This document shows, in pieces, positions 1 through 7,452 of a stretch of 15,215 nucleotides of DNA (its first letter is position 1; the number at the start of each line of letters is the position of its first letter). The DNA comes from Elusimicrobiota bacterium (lineage in GTDB: Bacteria; Elusimicrobiota; Elusimicrobia; 2-01-FULL-59-12; JACPXA01), in contig JACPXA010000067.1 in the NCBI GenBank assembly GCA_016196785.1, positions 1 through 15,215 on the forward strand, given 5' to 3'. The notes beneath the pieces are model-generated. The model saw only the letters and a list, made by a program, of their open reading frames with translations. It searched no databases and was not told where the DNA came from. Made by a program: the position numbers and the translations under genes.

Positions 1-356
1 AACGTTCCCTTCAGGTTGGTGTCAATTGTCCGATCCCAGTCTTGGTCCGTGACGGTGTCAAACGGGGTTTTGAAGAACACCGCGGCATTGTTGACGAGTA
101 CGTCAATGTGCCCGAACGTGCGGAGCACCTCACTGACCATGCGTTCGACATCGCCCGCTTGGGACACCTCGCCCGCCACAGCGCAGGCCTTCCCTCCTGT
201 CCGTTCGAGGTCCTGAACGGTTTGGGTCGCTTCCACTTTGGAGCGCTGATAAGTGATCGCGACGTGCGCCCCCCGCCCGGCCAACGCTAGCGCGATCGCC
301 CGTCCCACCCGCTTCGCCCCTCCCGTCACCAAGGCGACCTTCCCCTTCAGTTCCAT
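1..356 (-). CDS. Short-chain dehydrogenase/reductase, pteridine-reductase-like, N-terminal part (runs off left edge)
   Basis: The minus strand from the ATG at 356-354 is open to the window edge and gives 118 residues of a classical SDR. Such enzymes are cytosolic NAD(P)H-dependent oxidoreductases. Visible are the cofactor loop TGGAKRVGRA (residues 11-20), the NNAA motif (89-92) that stabilises the central sheet, and Asn114 of the catalytic tetrad in NLKG. The Ser and YxxxK motifs would lie beyond the edge. The form TGGAKRVG and the run into NNAAVF resemble pteridine reductase/FolM-type SDRs more than 3-oxoacyl-ACP reductases, but the substrate-defining half is missing. The start is well placed, with beta strand 1 beginning at residue 6. 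The ribosome site is poor: AAGG abuts the ATG. It is divergent from the queC-like gene, with 26 bases between the two starts, so they may share a control region. Confidence 0.9.
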   Translation of the reverse strand, partial: MELKGKVALVTGGAKRVGRAIALALAGRGAHVAITYQRSKVEATQTVQDLERTGGKACAVAGEVSQAGDVERMVSEVLRTFGHIDVLVNNAAVFFKTPFDTVTDQDWDRTIDTNLKGT

Positions 357-382
357 CCTTAAAATCTTACTATAATACCTCC
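357..382. promoter_or_regulatory. Short divergent intergenic region with a TATAAT box just upstream of the plus-strand start
   Basis: This 26-base AT-rich gap lies between two divergent starts. On the plus strand a perfect TATAAT sits at 371-376, ending six bases before the ATG at 383, and there is no Shine-Dalgarno sequence in between. That spacing is what is expected of a leaderless promoter, in which transcription begins at or next to the start codon. I could not find a convincing -35 hexamer at the usual distance. The minus strand also reads as AT-rich (TATTATAGT), so it could serve the divergent dehydrogenase. This is inference from one hexamer and its spacing. Confidence 0.4.
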
Positions 383-1066
383 ATGATCACCAAATTAGGA
401 GGCTCCTCCCAAAAGACTGTAGGGGTCCTAGTGAGCGGGGGGCTGGACAGCGCGGTGTTGGTGGCTGAACTAGCCAAGCAAGCGAAGCCGGTGGTTCCAA
501 TCTATCTCCGGGGGGGCCTCCGATGGGAGTCGGTAGAGCTGTGGTGGCTGCGGCGCTTTCTCCGTGCCGTCAGCCGCGATGGGATCGCACCCCTGGTCAC
601 CCTTCATCTCCCTTTAGGGGACGCCTACCGGGATCACTGGAGCTTGAACGGCGGGCCGGTCCCAGATGCCCGTTCCTCGGATCAGGCGGTCTACCTGCCT
701 GGCCGCAATCTCCTGCTTTGCGGGAAGGCGGCGGTGTTTTGTGCGCTTCGGGGCATCCCGCAGTTGGCGCTCGGGCTCTTGCACGGGAACCCGTTCGCCG
801 ATAGTACCCCTGCCTTTTTTGTAGCCTTTGAGCAGGCTGCAACCCAGGCGCTGGGTCAACCCGTTACTTTTCTCACCCCCTTTGCCCGTTTGTCAAAACC
901 CCAGGTGATCCGTCTAGGCCGTCGGCTTCCGCTGGCCCTGACGTTTTCCTGCCTCAATCCACGCGGGCGGTTCCACTGCGGGGTCTGCAATAAGTGTGAA
1001 GAACGCCGCCAGGCGTTTCGGGCCGCTCGAATGAAGGATCCAACAGAGTATAGGAGGGAGCTATGA
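383..1066 (+). CDS. queC: QueC-like PP-loop enzyme (7-cyano-7-deazaguanine synthase family)
   Basis: The 227-residue protein has the length and both hallmarks of QueC, the cytosolic enzyme that uses ATP and ammonia to turn 7-carboxy-7-deazaguanine into preQ0 for queuosine or archaeosine-type modification. The ATP-binding PP-loop SGGLDSA lies at residues 18-24. The C-terminal zinc site is Cys190, Cys199, Cys202 and Cys205, in the pattern TFSCLN...HCGVCNKCEERRQAF. The middle (YLPGRNLLLCGKAAVFCA) corresponds to the usual VPGRN-type segment. Overall it is divergent from textbook QueC, and no other queuosine gene (queD, queE, folE) is in the window, so it may be a paralogue acting on a related substrate. 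The ATG at 383 places the PP-loop at the usual distance. An AGGAGG at 397-402 lies inside the gene and has no suitable start after it. It overlaps the next gene by four bases (ATGA). Confidence 0.82.
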   Translation: MITKLGGSSQKTVGVLVSGGLDSAVLVAELAKQAKPVVPIYLRGGLRWESVELWWLRRFLRAVSRDGIAPLVTLHLPLGDAYRDHWSLNGGPVPDARSSDQAVYLPGRNLLLCGKAAVFCALRGIPQLALGLLHGNPFADSTPAFFVAFEQAATQALGQPVTFLTPFARLSKPQVIRLGRRLPLALTFSCLNPRGRFHCGVCNKCEERRQAFRAARMKDPTEYRREL

Positions 1067-1755
1067 AACTCACCTCCAACTGCCAAGCGGTGTTCTTCGA
1101 TGCGGGGGGGACGCTCTTCCGGCCCTGGCCCTCGGTGGGAGAGCTCTATGCCCGGGTGGCTGAACGGCACGGGTGCCAAGTTTCCTCGGAGCTTGTGGAG
1201 GCGCGGTTTCAACAAGAGTGGAGATCGAGAAACGGAATGAGCACCTTAAGATCACCCACGACTGAGCAGGGAGAGCGAGCATGGTGGAGGTCCTTGGTGT
1301 GGGCAGTCTTCGAACCGCTGGGTGGGGTTCCCGCTTTTGAGGCGTTTTTTGACGAGCTGTATGACCTCTTCGCGCGTGCCGAGGCCTGGCGGCTCTATCC
1401 CGAGACGTTGGGGGTCCTGGCGTCCTTAAAGGAACGACGCCTCAAACTGGGCGTCATCTCCAACTGGGACTCCCGGCTGTTTGGGTTGTGCGAGCAACTG
1501 GGGGTGCGGCCCTATCTCGATGTGGTGGTGGCTTCCGCGGTGGTAGGGATCGCTAAGCCCCAGCCGCAGATATTTCAGGACGCGCTGCACCGGTTGGAGG
1601 TAGGTGCTCATGAGGCGCTGCATATTGGAGACAGCGTTGAAGCCGACTACTGGGGGGCACGACAGGCTGGCCTGTCGGCCTGCTTAATTCAGCGGGAGGG
1701 GAAATCAACAGCGGATATCCTTACAATCCGTTCTCTTGAAGAGTTGCTTGATTAA
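1063..1755 (+). CDS. HAD-superfamily hydrolase, subfamily IA, HDHD3/REG-2-like
   Basis: All four HAD motifs are present in 230 residues. Motif I is FFDAGGT with nucleophile Asp13; the second Asp is replaced by Gly16, as is common in the REG-2/HDHD3-like branch. Motif II is ISNWDSRL with Ser133. Motif III is Lys165 in GIAKPQ. Motif IV is IGDSVEADYWGA with Asp190 and Asp195. An alpha-helical cap of about 100 residues sits between motifs I and II (C1-type cap). The family hydrolyses small phosphorylated metabolites in the cytosol; the substrate cannot be read from sequence. The start is fixed by a strong AGGAGG at 1052-1057, five bases before the ATG, and by the four-base overlap with the queC-like gene, which indicates translational coupling. 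Nothing ties it specifically to deazaguanine chemistry. Confidence 0.92.
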   Translation: MKLTSNCQAVFFDAGGTLFRPWPSVGELYARVAERHGCQVSSELVEARFQQEWRSRNGMSTLRSPTTEQGERAWWRSLVWAVFEPLGGVPAFEAFFDELYDLFARAEAWRLYPETLGVLASLKERRLKLGVISNWDSRLFGLCEQLGVRPYLDVVVASAVVGIAKPQPQIFQDALHRLEVGAHEALHIGDSVEADYWGARQAGLSACLIQREGKSTADILTIRSLEELLD

Positions 1756-1764
1756 GAGGAGGCA

Positions 1765-2394
1765 ATGGAAAACCTACTGAAAGGTGTGACCTGGTTTAAG
1801 CAGGCGGGGATTCGTATCAAGAAGGGAGGAACGGTCATCTACCTGGACCCCTGGAACCTGGAAGAGAGTGATCAGGCTGATCTCATCTTCATCACCCATG
1901 AACACTTTGACCATCTCTCTGAACGAGATATCCATCGGCTGCGTGGTCCTGCGGGCACCCTCGTGGTGCCAGCCACCGTCGGACATCTGGTCAAAAAGGT
2001 CTCACGCTTGGTCAAGCCGGGGGATGCCTTTGAGGTGCGTGGCGTAAAGGTCTCTGTGGTACCCGCCTATAATCCCCGGAAGGAGTACCATCCGAAACAT
2101 AAGGAGTGGGTCGGCTACGTCCTCGAGGTGGAAGGGGTACGGTACTATCACGCGGGGGACACCGATGTGATTCCTGATATGCAACAGATTAAAACCGACG
2201 TGGCCTTTCTCCCTACCGGAGGGACCTACACCATGGATGGGAAAGAAGCCCGGAAGGCGGTCGAGATGATTCAACCGCAGCTTGCGATCCCGATCCACTG
2301 GGGAGACATCGTGGGTAGTTATCAGGATGCCCAAGACCTCGTTGAACCCTTCCCTGGCCGTGCCCAGATCCTCACCCGCGGAGTAGAGAACTAA
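1765..2394 (+). CDS. Metal-dependent hydrolase with metallo-beta-lactamase fold (UlaG/UPF0173-like)
   Basis: This 209-residue protein is a minimal metallo-beta-lactamase-fold hydrolase. Metal ligands are visible in order: HEHFDH (His45, His47, Asp49, His50), then His129 and Asp132 in YHAGDTD, then His178 in PIHWGD. The opening (ITWFKQAG-type strand, then a strand leading to LDPW) and the compact length match the UlaG/UPF0173 group of cytosolic Zn- or Mn-dependent hydrolases, most of which have no assigned substrate. The gene starts nine bases after the HAD stop. Its purine-rich ribosome site (AAGAGGAGG, 1754-1762) overlaps that stop codon and comes unusually close to the ATG, so coupling to HAD translation is likely. 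No signal peptide is seen. Confidence 0.92.
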   Translation: MENLLKGVTWFKQAGIRIKKGGTVIYLDPWNLEESDQADLIFITHEHFDHLSERDIHRLRGPAGTLVVPATVGHLVKKVSRLVKPGDAFEVRGVKVSVVPAYNPRKEYHPKHKEWVGYVLEVEGVRYYHAGDTDVIPDMQQIKTDVAFLPTGGTYTMDGKEARKAVEMIQPQLAIPIHWGDIVGSYQDAQDLVEPFPGRAQILTRGVEN

Positions 2395-2456
2395 GAGCTG
2401 CAGCCCCACCGCGAGCGAACGCAGCCACGCCCCCGGCTCCCCCCTTTCCTTTGCCC

Positions 2457-2490
2457 TTGACGGGTGGGGGGTTTCCTGTTACCCTTACAA
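2457..2490 (+). promoter_or_regulatory. Possible weak promoter upstream of the LOG-family gene
   Basis: The 110-base gap before the LOG-family gene is the only sizeable gap in the plus-strand operon. It contains TTGACG at 2457-2462 (five of six matches to a -35 box). The best hexamer 17 bases further on is TACCCT at 2480-2485, only three of six for a -10 box. The left part of the gap is C-rich (about 2420-2450), and I see no convincing terminator hairpin. The last two genes may thus have their own promoter, but the support is thin. Confidence 0.22.
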
Positions 2491-2504
2491 CGGGTAGAAC
2501 GGAT

Positions 2505-3182
2505 ATGGCTAACCTCCTGCATGATTTCACCAAAGAAGATCCTTGGCGCATTTTCCGCATCATGGGAGAGCTCGTCGAGGGGTTCGATTTGTTTTCCAAG
2601 GTGGACAACGCGGTCTGCATATTCGGGTCCTCCCGCACCAAACCCCCTGACAAGTATTATCACCTGGCGCAGAAAACCGCTGAGCTGTTAGTGCGTTCGG
2701 GCTACACCGTGGTGACGGGTGCGGGCCCTGGGATCATGGAGGCGGCAAACAAGGGGGCTAAGGAAGCCGGGGGAGCATCAATCGGTCTGAACATCCTCAT
2801 CCCGGCCAAGCAAAAGCCCAACCGCTTTATCACCAAGCTGCTTGAGTTTCGGTACTTCTTTGTCCGCAAGGTGATGTTCGTCAAATATGGGAAGGCCTTT
2901 GTCTTTTTCCCCGGCGGGTATGGGACGCTCGATGAATTTACCGAGTGCGTCACGTTGGTTCAGACGCGTCGGGTGGATCCAATCCCGATTATCCTGGTGG
3001 GGGCCTCCTATTGGCAGGAATTCCTTGACTGGCTCAAGAAGACGCCGGTCAGAGCAGGCGCCATCCTTCCCCACGAATTAGGGCTCTTCTCCGTGGTGGA
3101 TAAACCGGAAGCCGTCATCCAGCGGATCGGGGATTTCTACCACACCAACCACACCACGGATTCCTCCCCCACCACCGAATAA
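2505..3182 (+). CDS. LOG-family protein (TIGR00730; Rossmann-fold nucleotide-binding, cytokinin-riboside-monophosphate phosphoribohydrolase-like)
   Basis: The 225-residue protein carries both signatures of the LOG/lysine-decarboxylase-like family: TGAGPGIMEAANKGA at residues 71-85 and PGGYGTLDE at 136-144. Characterised members hydrolyse nucleoside 5'-monophosphates to the base and ribose 5-phosphate, and several activate cytokinins; bacterial roles are mostly unknown. An early CIFGSSR segment is the usual first strand of the fold. An N-terminal extension of about 30 residues before it, rich in charged and aromatic residues, is typical of the longer bacterial subgroup. I prefer the ATG at 2505. 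A TTG at 2451 would add 18 residues with no family likeness. No good Shine-Dalgarno sequence precedes either. The stop at 3180-3182 is two bases before the next start. Confidence 0.92.
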   Translation: MANLLHDFTKEDPWRIFRIMGELVEGFDLFSKVDNAVCIFGSSRTKPPDKYYHLAQKTAELLVRSGYTVVTGAGPGIMEAANKGAKEAGGASIGLNILIPAKQKPNRFITKLLEFRYFFVRKVMFVKYGKAFVFFPGGYGTLDEFTECVTLVQTRRVDPIPIILVGASYWQEFLDWLKKTPVRAGAILPHELGLFSVVDKPEAVIQRIGDFYHTNHTTDSSPTTE

Positions 3183-3184
3183 TC

Positions 3185-5014
3185 GTGGGGGCACCCAGCG
3201 ACTTGACGCGGCCCATCACCGATCCCCAGGTGCGCACGCAACTGGAAACAGCGCTCCAATCGTGGCTGTCCACCTTCCGCGGGCCGGCGGCCTCGTTGTT
3301 CAGCCAAACCCTGGAAGTCCTTGCGGTCGAAGAGTTGAGTATTCTCGAATTGACGCTGCGGAGCCTCTCTGAGACCCGGAGCCTCCTCTCCGAGCGGCGG
3401 GTAACCCCGTACCGGGGGGAAGCGATCCCCCCCAAAGCCGTCACGGACCCCCTCCAAGTTAACCTCAAGGGGTATACGTGCGATGCCCCCCAGGGTTTTG
3501 AAGAGCGTCGGACCCAGGTCGCAGTCCCAGAATCGTTCCGGCTCTCCCGCTGCCTCGAATGTCATGGGAAACAGCGGTCAGTCTGCGAGTGGTGTGAAGG
3601 AAGTCGGTGGCAACGGTGTCCCACGTGTGAGGGGAAAGGCCAAGGACCCTGCGTGGCGTGTCAGGGGACGGGTCGCCAGACGTGCCTGGCCTGTCAGGGC
3701 AAGCGGACGATACCATCGCAGGGGACCGTCATGGCCTGTCCAGCCTGTCAAGGGCACGGGGGCACCCCATGCCCTCGCTGCGTCGAGGGGAAGCGGGAAT
3801 GTTCGCAGTGCCGTGGGGTTGGCCGAGTCGCCTGTGGCCGGTGCTTCGGCCAAGGGACTATCGCCTGCCGAGTCTGTGAGGGGCAGGGTCAGTTACTGCA
3901 CGCCTTTGAGTTCAATGTCCTGTGGCGCCCGTCCGTTGAAGTGGAGTTGATCTTTCCCGAAGGCCTCTCCCGGTGGTTCCTCACGACCTACGACGTCCCA
4001 AGCGAAGCGCCAAGCCTCATGTGGGAAGGCCAGCAACTCGGCTCTACGGACATCGCTCGCCTTGCTGACCGGCCTGAGTTCCTTCGGGACGCGGTTGCCC
4101 GCCTCCACGCCCGCGTGCAGGAGTCGCTCGCCGTGATGCCGGGGACAACGACGATCCGGCAACAACTCACCCTCGCCCGCCGACCGCTGTATCGGGTGTC
4201 TTACCGTACGGCGAACAAGGATTACCAGGCGTTATGCTGGGGGCCGAAGTGGGAGGTCGTGGCCCAAGACACCCCGGTCGGCGATGCCGTACGGGACGAA
4301 CTGGCCCGCGCCCGGGCCGCGCTGGATCGTGGTGAGATCACCGCCGGCTTGGCCCACGTTGAATTGGTTCGTCGCCTCGAGCCCCATCACCCGCAACTGC
4401 ATCGCTTCCTTGAACTGATCCACCGGCGACTTGCCTGGCGCTCAGCAGGTTGGGGATCCCTTGGGGGTGTAGGGGTTGGGGTGTTAACCGTGTGCATGGT
4501 CCTGGTGCTGGGGCGGCACGGGATTCACTGGGGATGGCCCATCATGGGCGCGGCCTTCAGCGCATTGGGACTTGGGTTCGCTACTGGGTGGTGGTTGCCG
4601 TCCTTGAGGCGCCGCTGGGGTGGCTACTTAGAGCCCGTCTCGTGGAAATGGACCGTGGGAGTTTCGGCAGGGGCCGTCCTTCTCAGCCATGTGGTCATTT
4701 GTGGAGCGCTCCGATGGAACCCGGTTCGCTGGATGGATGAGCAGCGCTATCGCCGTTTGATCCACCAACATTTCCCCTATGGGTTGCCGACGGTCCCTTG
4801 GGCAAGCGATCTGCAGTTTCTCGACGCAGCGATTCGACGCTACGAACCCGCCGGGGTGAATGTGCGGACTGAAAAACTCATCCTTGCCGCGTTGACGAAG
4901 CGAGCCCACCAGGTCGAGGCCGAGCGACAACGCATGCTCCATCGCACGGCTCACCCCCCGAAGCGGACGGTTACGCTTCGGCTTCCCGCCGCACGTCGGA
5001 CTCGCCGGAGGTAG
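3185..5014 (+). CDS. Cysteine-rich DnaJ-type zinc-finger membrane protein with ten CxxC motifs
   Basis: The 609-residue protein starts with GTG two bases after the previous stop, with no ribosome site of its own, so it is probably coupled. After an alpha-helical region of about 120 residues come ten CxxC motifs between residues 123 and 231, many followed by GxG, as in the DnaJ central zinc-binding domain and SSUH2-like proteins; here there are about twice as many as DnaJ has. A beta-rich region follows (about 240-365), then a helical hairpin rich in Ala, Arg and Glu (about 370-418). Three membrane segments follow (about 426-443, 450-472, 489-509) and a basic C-terminal tail of about 100 residues ending in several Arg. 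There is no J domain, so it is not DnaJ. A role as zinc-dependent protein-binding or redox module at the membrane is inference. Its 3' end overlaps the convergent GH13 gene. Confidence 0.87.
   Translation: MGAPSDLTRPITDPQVRTQLETALQSWLSTFRGPAASLFSQTLEVLAVEELSILELTLRSLSETRSLLSERRVTPYRGEAIPPKAVTDPLQVNLKGYTCDAPQGFEERRTQVAVPESFRLSRCLECHGKQRSVCEWCEGSRWQRCPTCEGKGQGPCVACQGTGRQTCLACQGKRTIPSQGTVMACPACQGHGGTPCPRCVEGKRECSQCRGVGRVACGRCFGQGTIACRVCEGQGQLLHAFEFNVLWRPSVEVELIFPEGLSRWFLTTYDVPSEAPSLMWEGQQLGSTDIARLADRPEFLRDAVARLHARVQESLAVMPGTTTIRQQLTLARRPLYRVSYRTANKDYQALCWGPKWEVVAQDTPVGDAVRDELARARAALDRGEITAGLAHVELVRRLEPHHPQLHRFLELIHRRLAWRSAGWGSLGGVGVGVLTVCMVLVLGRHGIHWGWPIMGAAFSALGLGFATGWWLPSLRRRWGGYLEPVSWKWTVGVSAGAVLLSHVVICGALRWNPVRWMDEQRYRRLIHQHFPYGLPTVPWASDLQFLDAAIRRYEPAGVNVRTEKLILAALTKRAHQVEAERQRMLHRTAHPPKRTVTLRLPAARRTRRR
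4971..5014. other. Convergent 44-base overlap of two coding 3' ends
   Basis: The cysteine-rich gene (stop TAG at 5012-5014, plus strand) and the GH13 gene (stop TAA at 4973-4971, minus strand) overlap tail to tail by 44 bases. The overlap encodes the Arg-rich end of one protein and the charged, low-complexity end of the other. No terminator hairpin with a T-run lies between the two operons, so transcripts from both sides probably run into each other. Confidence 0.85.
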
Positions 5015-7418
5015 TTGCCCCGCCCTCCCCGCTAACACCTCGTGGAGCGACAGGACGGGGGAAAAAATCCCTGAACCACTGCCATTGACTCACCGCGTCC
5101 GATACAGTCCCTCGATGCACCTTCAAGATATGCGCATCAAACCCGTCCAATTCCACGTAGAGCCCTTCCTGGATCAGCTCACTCCCCAGATAGCGGTATT
5201 CGCGCGTGACCGTTGGCCGGGCTCGGATCTCCGGCGGTTTCAAGGGATAGAACAAATCCTTCAACTGATACTTGCGATGCCGCTGGAATCCCCACTCCTC
5301 GGCTGGTAACGTTACCGACCCCCGCTGCACCGTGTTGCTCAGGTTGATCACGACAATGGCGGTTGTCCGGCCCAACCGCCGACTCGCCGCGAAGAGTTTG
5401 CGGTTGTTGGTGGGGAGGAGCCGGAACGTCCCGGTCTGAAAGAGGGGGGTACTCACGATGCGCAGGAGTTGCTCATAGAACCCTGGGAGCGTCGGATGGG
5501 GAGGCTCTTGACTCAATGGGATCACCCGCTGAACCGGCAGGCGTTCTTGCCAGCCTTCGAGTTGGCCTTGATGGACCAAGAGCACCCCCGGGAGCGTGCT
5601 GACCAAGACGGCCGCGGCCCGCTGACCCCCATCCCCGAAGGTGGTGATGGCCCGTTCCTCGTCGTGGTTCTCCAAGAAATGCAGCGAACGTTCCAAAAAG
5701 GGTTGTCCGACATCCCGGAGGAACTGCATGAGTCCCTCCGGTTCCCCTCCCCAAATGACCGATCGCAGATGGTCATAGAGCTGTTTATTGTAGGTCAAGT
5801 CAAACCCAAGCTGTTGGAGATACCTTTCTAGATTCCAGTAGGATTCGGCGATGAAGATAAAGCGGGGGGTGACCGCCTTCACCGCAGGGATTGCCTCCTC
5901 CCAAAATTCTCTCGGCATGAGCCGGTTGAACTCCTCCCACGACACATCCGGGTGGCGGTGTCGTTTCACCTGTTCCCGGAGGACCAACATCGCCATGTCG
6001 CACCGCACCCCGTCCACCAGTCGGGCAATCGTCTTGAGCGTCTCGACCATCAGGCGGCGCAGTTCGGGGTGGGCATAGTCCAACTGGGCGGTGTCAATCC
6101 ACGGGTAGAAGTGGGGGTCGTTGCCATGGGCCACGAGGATCCGTTTCTTGCCCCGCTTCCCGCGTTCCGGGTAGTTTGGCGCCTCATAGACGAAATAGTA
6201 ATGGGGGTGGCGGCGAAGCAGTTCCTCTTCGGGAAGCGTGGCTTCCTCTCCCTGGAGCACCCGATGGATGAACAGCTCCGGGTGCTCCGCCAGGAGCCGA
6301 CTGTCGAGGGAGGTATGGTTGGGGACAAAATCCACGAGGACTTTCAGCCCTTCCCGGTGGGCCCGGCTGACTAAGGCCCGGAAGTCGTCGGCCGTCCCCA
6401 GGTCAGGATCCAGCGTATAATCGCTAATGGCAAAGGGCGATCCGACAAAATCCTCCGCATAGCGTTTGGAAATATCCTTGGCTCGCTCCCCGACTTTCCA
6501 AATCCCCATGATCCAGATGGCCCGAAAGCCTTTGCGCACGAGCATCCGGAGATCGCGCGCGGTGATGGCACGAAACTGACCCACTCGAATCCGCCCTTCC
6601 GCATCGCGGGTCGCCCCCCAGGTCCGCATGTTGAGCTCGTACATCGGGGAGATCTGCTGAGGGTGCAGGGACCGTCGGTTGCGCTGACGGGCACGCCACC
6701 CCCAGAGGAAGAGCCCCAGGCACGTGGCCCCTCCCAGGGTCACGGCCAATGGTATGGCGAGCGCGGCCTGGCGATCCAACGGTTGGGGGGAAATAGCCGC
6801 AGGCTCCTCTGGCAAACCGCTGAAGAGGATGTCGGCGATCGTCAGCCTCGCCCCCTGGGGGTTCCCCGCGGTCTCGCTGCCGATCTCAAAGCTGAGCTGT
6901 TGCACCTGGGTCAGGTCCACCCCTCCCTTGAGTTCCCGGAGGTCCAGGGTGATGGTTTGCCAGGAGGGGCTCAAGCCCTCTTGCGGAAAGGGATCGCTGG
7001 AGGCTTGAGGGGCATACGGGTTGTTCCACTGTTGATCCCGGAGGTTGAGCCAGAGCCGCTCCCCGCCGTGAACTCCCCGGATCCGTAACCTCACGAGAGG
7101 GGTGCGGGAAAGGTCCAGGGACTCCCGTAACTCAACCCCCACGCTCCCCCAGGGGCCCTGCCCGCAATTGCAGAGTTCCAACATCCAGGGAGACTCAGAG
7201 GTGGTCGGGTGCTTGCTCCCCGAGGCCGAGCCATAGAAATTGATGGACCGAGCCATGTTGGGGAGGAGGCGGGCGATTGGTGCACAGAGAGACAAATCAG
7301 TGCCTGAAATCCACACCCCGATCGTCACAAGCAAACAAAAAACCCCTCGTTGCCACAGGCGACACGAGAGGCTTATCGCTGCATCAGACCTGACAGGAGG
7401 AGGCCGGTCGGTTCTCAT
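4971..7418 (-). CDS. Membrane-anchored GH13 glycoside hydrolase (alpha-amylase family) with N-terminal jelly-roll-like domain
   Basis: The 815-residue protein has a basic N-terminus and a hydrophobic segment (about 24-45). Next is a beta-rich region (about 56-203) resembling galactose-binding/CBM-like jelly rolls, then a second membrane segment (about 217-241) followed by WRARQRNRR, and then a complete GH13 barrel (about 256-720) with a C-terminal beta domain. The GH13 signatures are intact: DFVPNH (363-368), GVRCD with nucleophile Asp474, IAES with acid/base Glu525, and ENHD with Asp586. It should cleave or transfer alpha-glucosidic bonds; which substrate is not readable. The basic flanks predict that the catalytic domain lies in the cytosol and only the jelly roll outside, an odd layout for an amylase. 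The LSLC near the first segment is not a good lipobox. The ATG at 7418 has only a weak TAGG site. It follows the lipoate-ligase-like gene by 34 bases and is probably co-transcribed with it. Confidence 0.92.
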   Translation of the reverse strand: MRTDRPPPVRSDAAISLSCRLWQRGVFCLLVTIGVWISGTDLSLCAPIARLLPNMARSINFYGSASGSKHPTTSESPWMLELCNCGQGPWGSVGVELRESLDLSRTPLVRLRIRGVHGGERLWLNLRDQQWNNPYAPQASSDPFPQEGLSPSWQTITLDLRELKGGVDLTQVQQLSFEIGSETAGNPQGARLTIADILFSGLPEEPAAISPQPLDRQAALAIPLAVTLGGATCLGLFLWGWRARQRNRRSLHPQQISPMYELNMRTWGATRDAEGRIRVGQFRAITARDLRMLVRKGFRAIWIMGIWKVGERAKDISKRYAEDFVGSPFAISDYTLDPDLGTADDFRALVSRAHREGLKVLVDFVPNHTSLDSRLLAEHPELFIHRVLQGEEATLPEEELLRRHPHYYFVYEAPNYPERGKRGKKRILVAHGNDPHFYPWIDTAQLDYAHPELRRLMVETLKTIARLVDGVRCDMAMLVLREQVKRHRHPDVSWEEFNRLMPREFWEEAIPAVKAVTPRFIFIAESYWNLERYLQQLGFDLTYNKQLYDHLRSVIWGGEPEGLMQFLRDVGQPFLERSLHFLENHDEERAITTFGDGGQRAAAVLVSTLPGVLLVHQGQLEGWQERLPVQRVIPLSQEPPHPTLPGFYEQLLRIVSTPLFQTGTFRLLPTNNRKLFAASRRLGRTTAIVVINLSNTVQRGSVTLPAEEWGFQRHRKYQLKDLFYPLKPPEIRARPTVTREYRYLGSELIQEGLYVELDGFDAHILKVHRGTVSDAVSQWQWFRDFFPRPVAPRGVSGEGGATTSGESDVRREAEA

Positions 7419-7452
7419 TTCATCCTACCGCGATACTCCCCTTTGGTGATGA

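Noticed and set aside
397..410. AGGAGG inside the queC-like gene as a ribosome site for a later start
   Set aside because: No in-frame ATG, GTG or TTG lies at a suitable distance before the PP-loop; the motif is also part of a GGAGG/CCTCC palindrome and is read as Leu-Gly-Gly.
2451..2504. Upstream TTG start that would lengthen the LOG-family protein by 18 residues
   Set aside because: The added residues (Gly- and Thr-rich) do not look like the family and have no ribosome site; the ATG at 2505 is preferred.
5469..7088. Long plus-strand open frames across the GH13 gene (for example near 5469-5831, 5952-6374 and 6663-7088)
   Set aside because: They are antisense to a gene with all its catalytic motifs and show no family features; high GC produces such frames.
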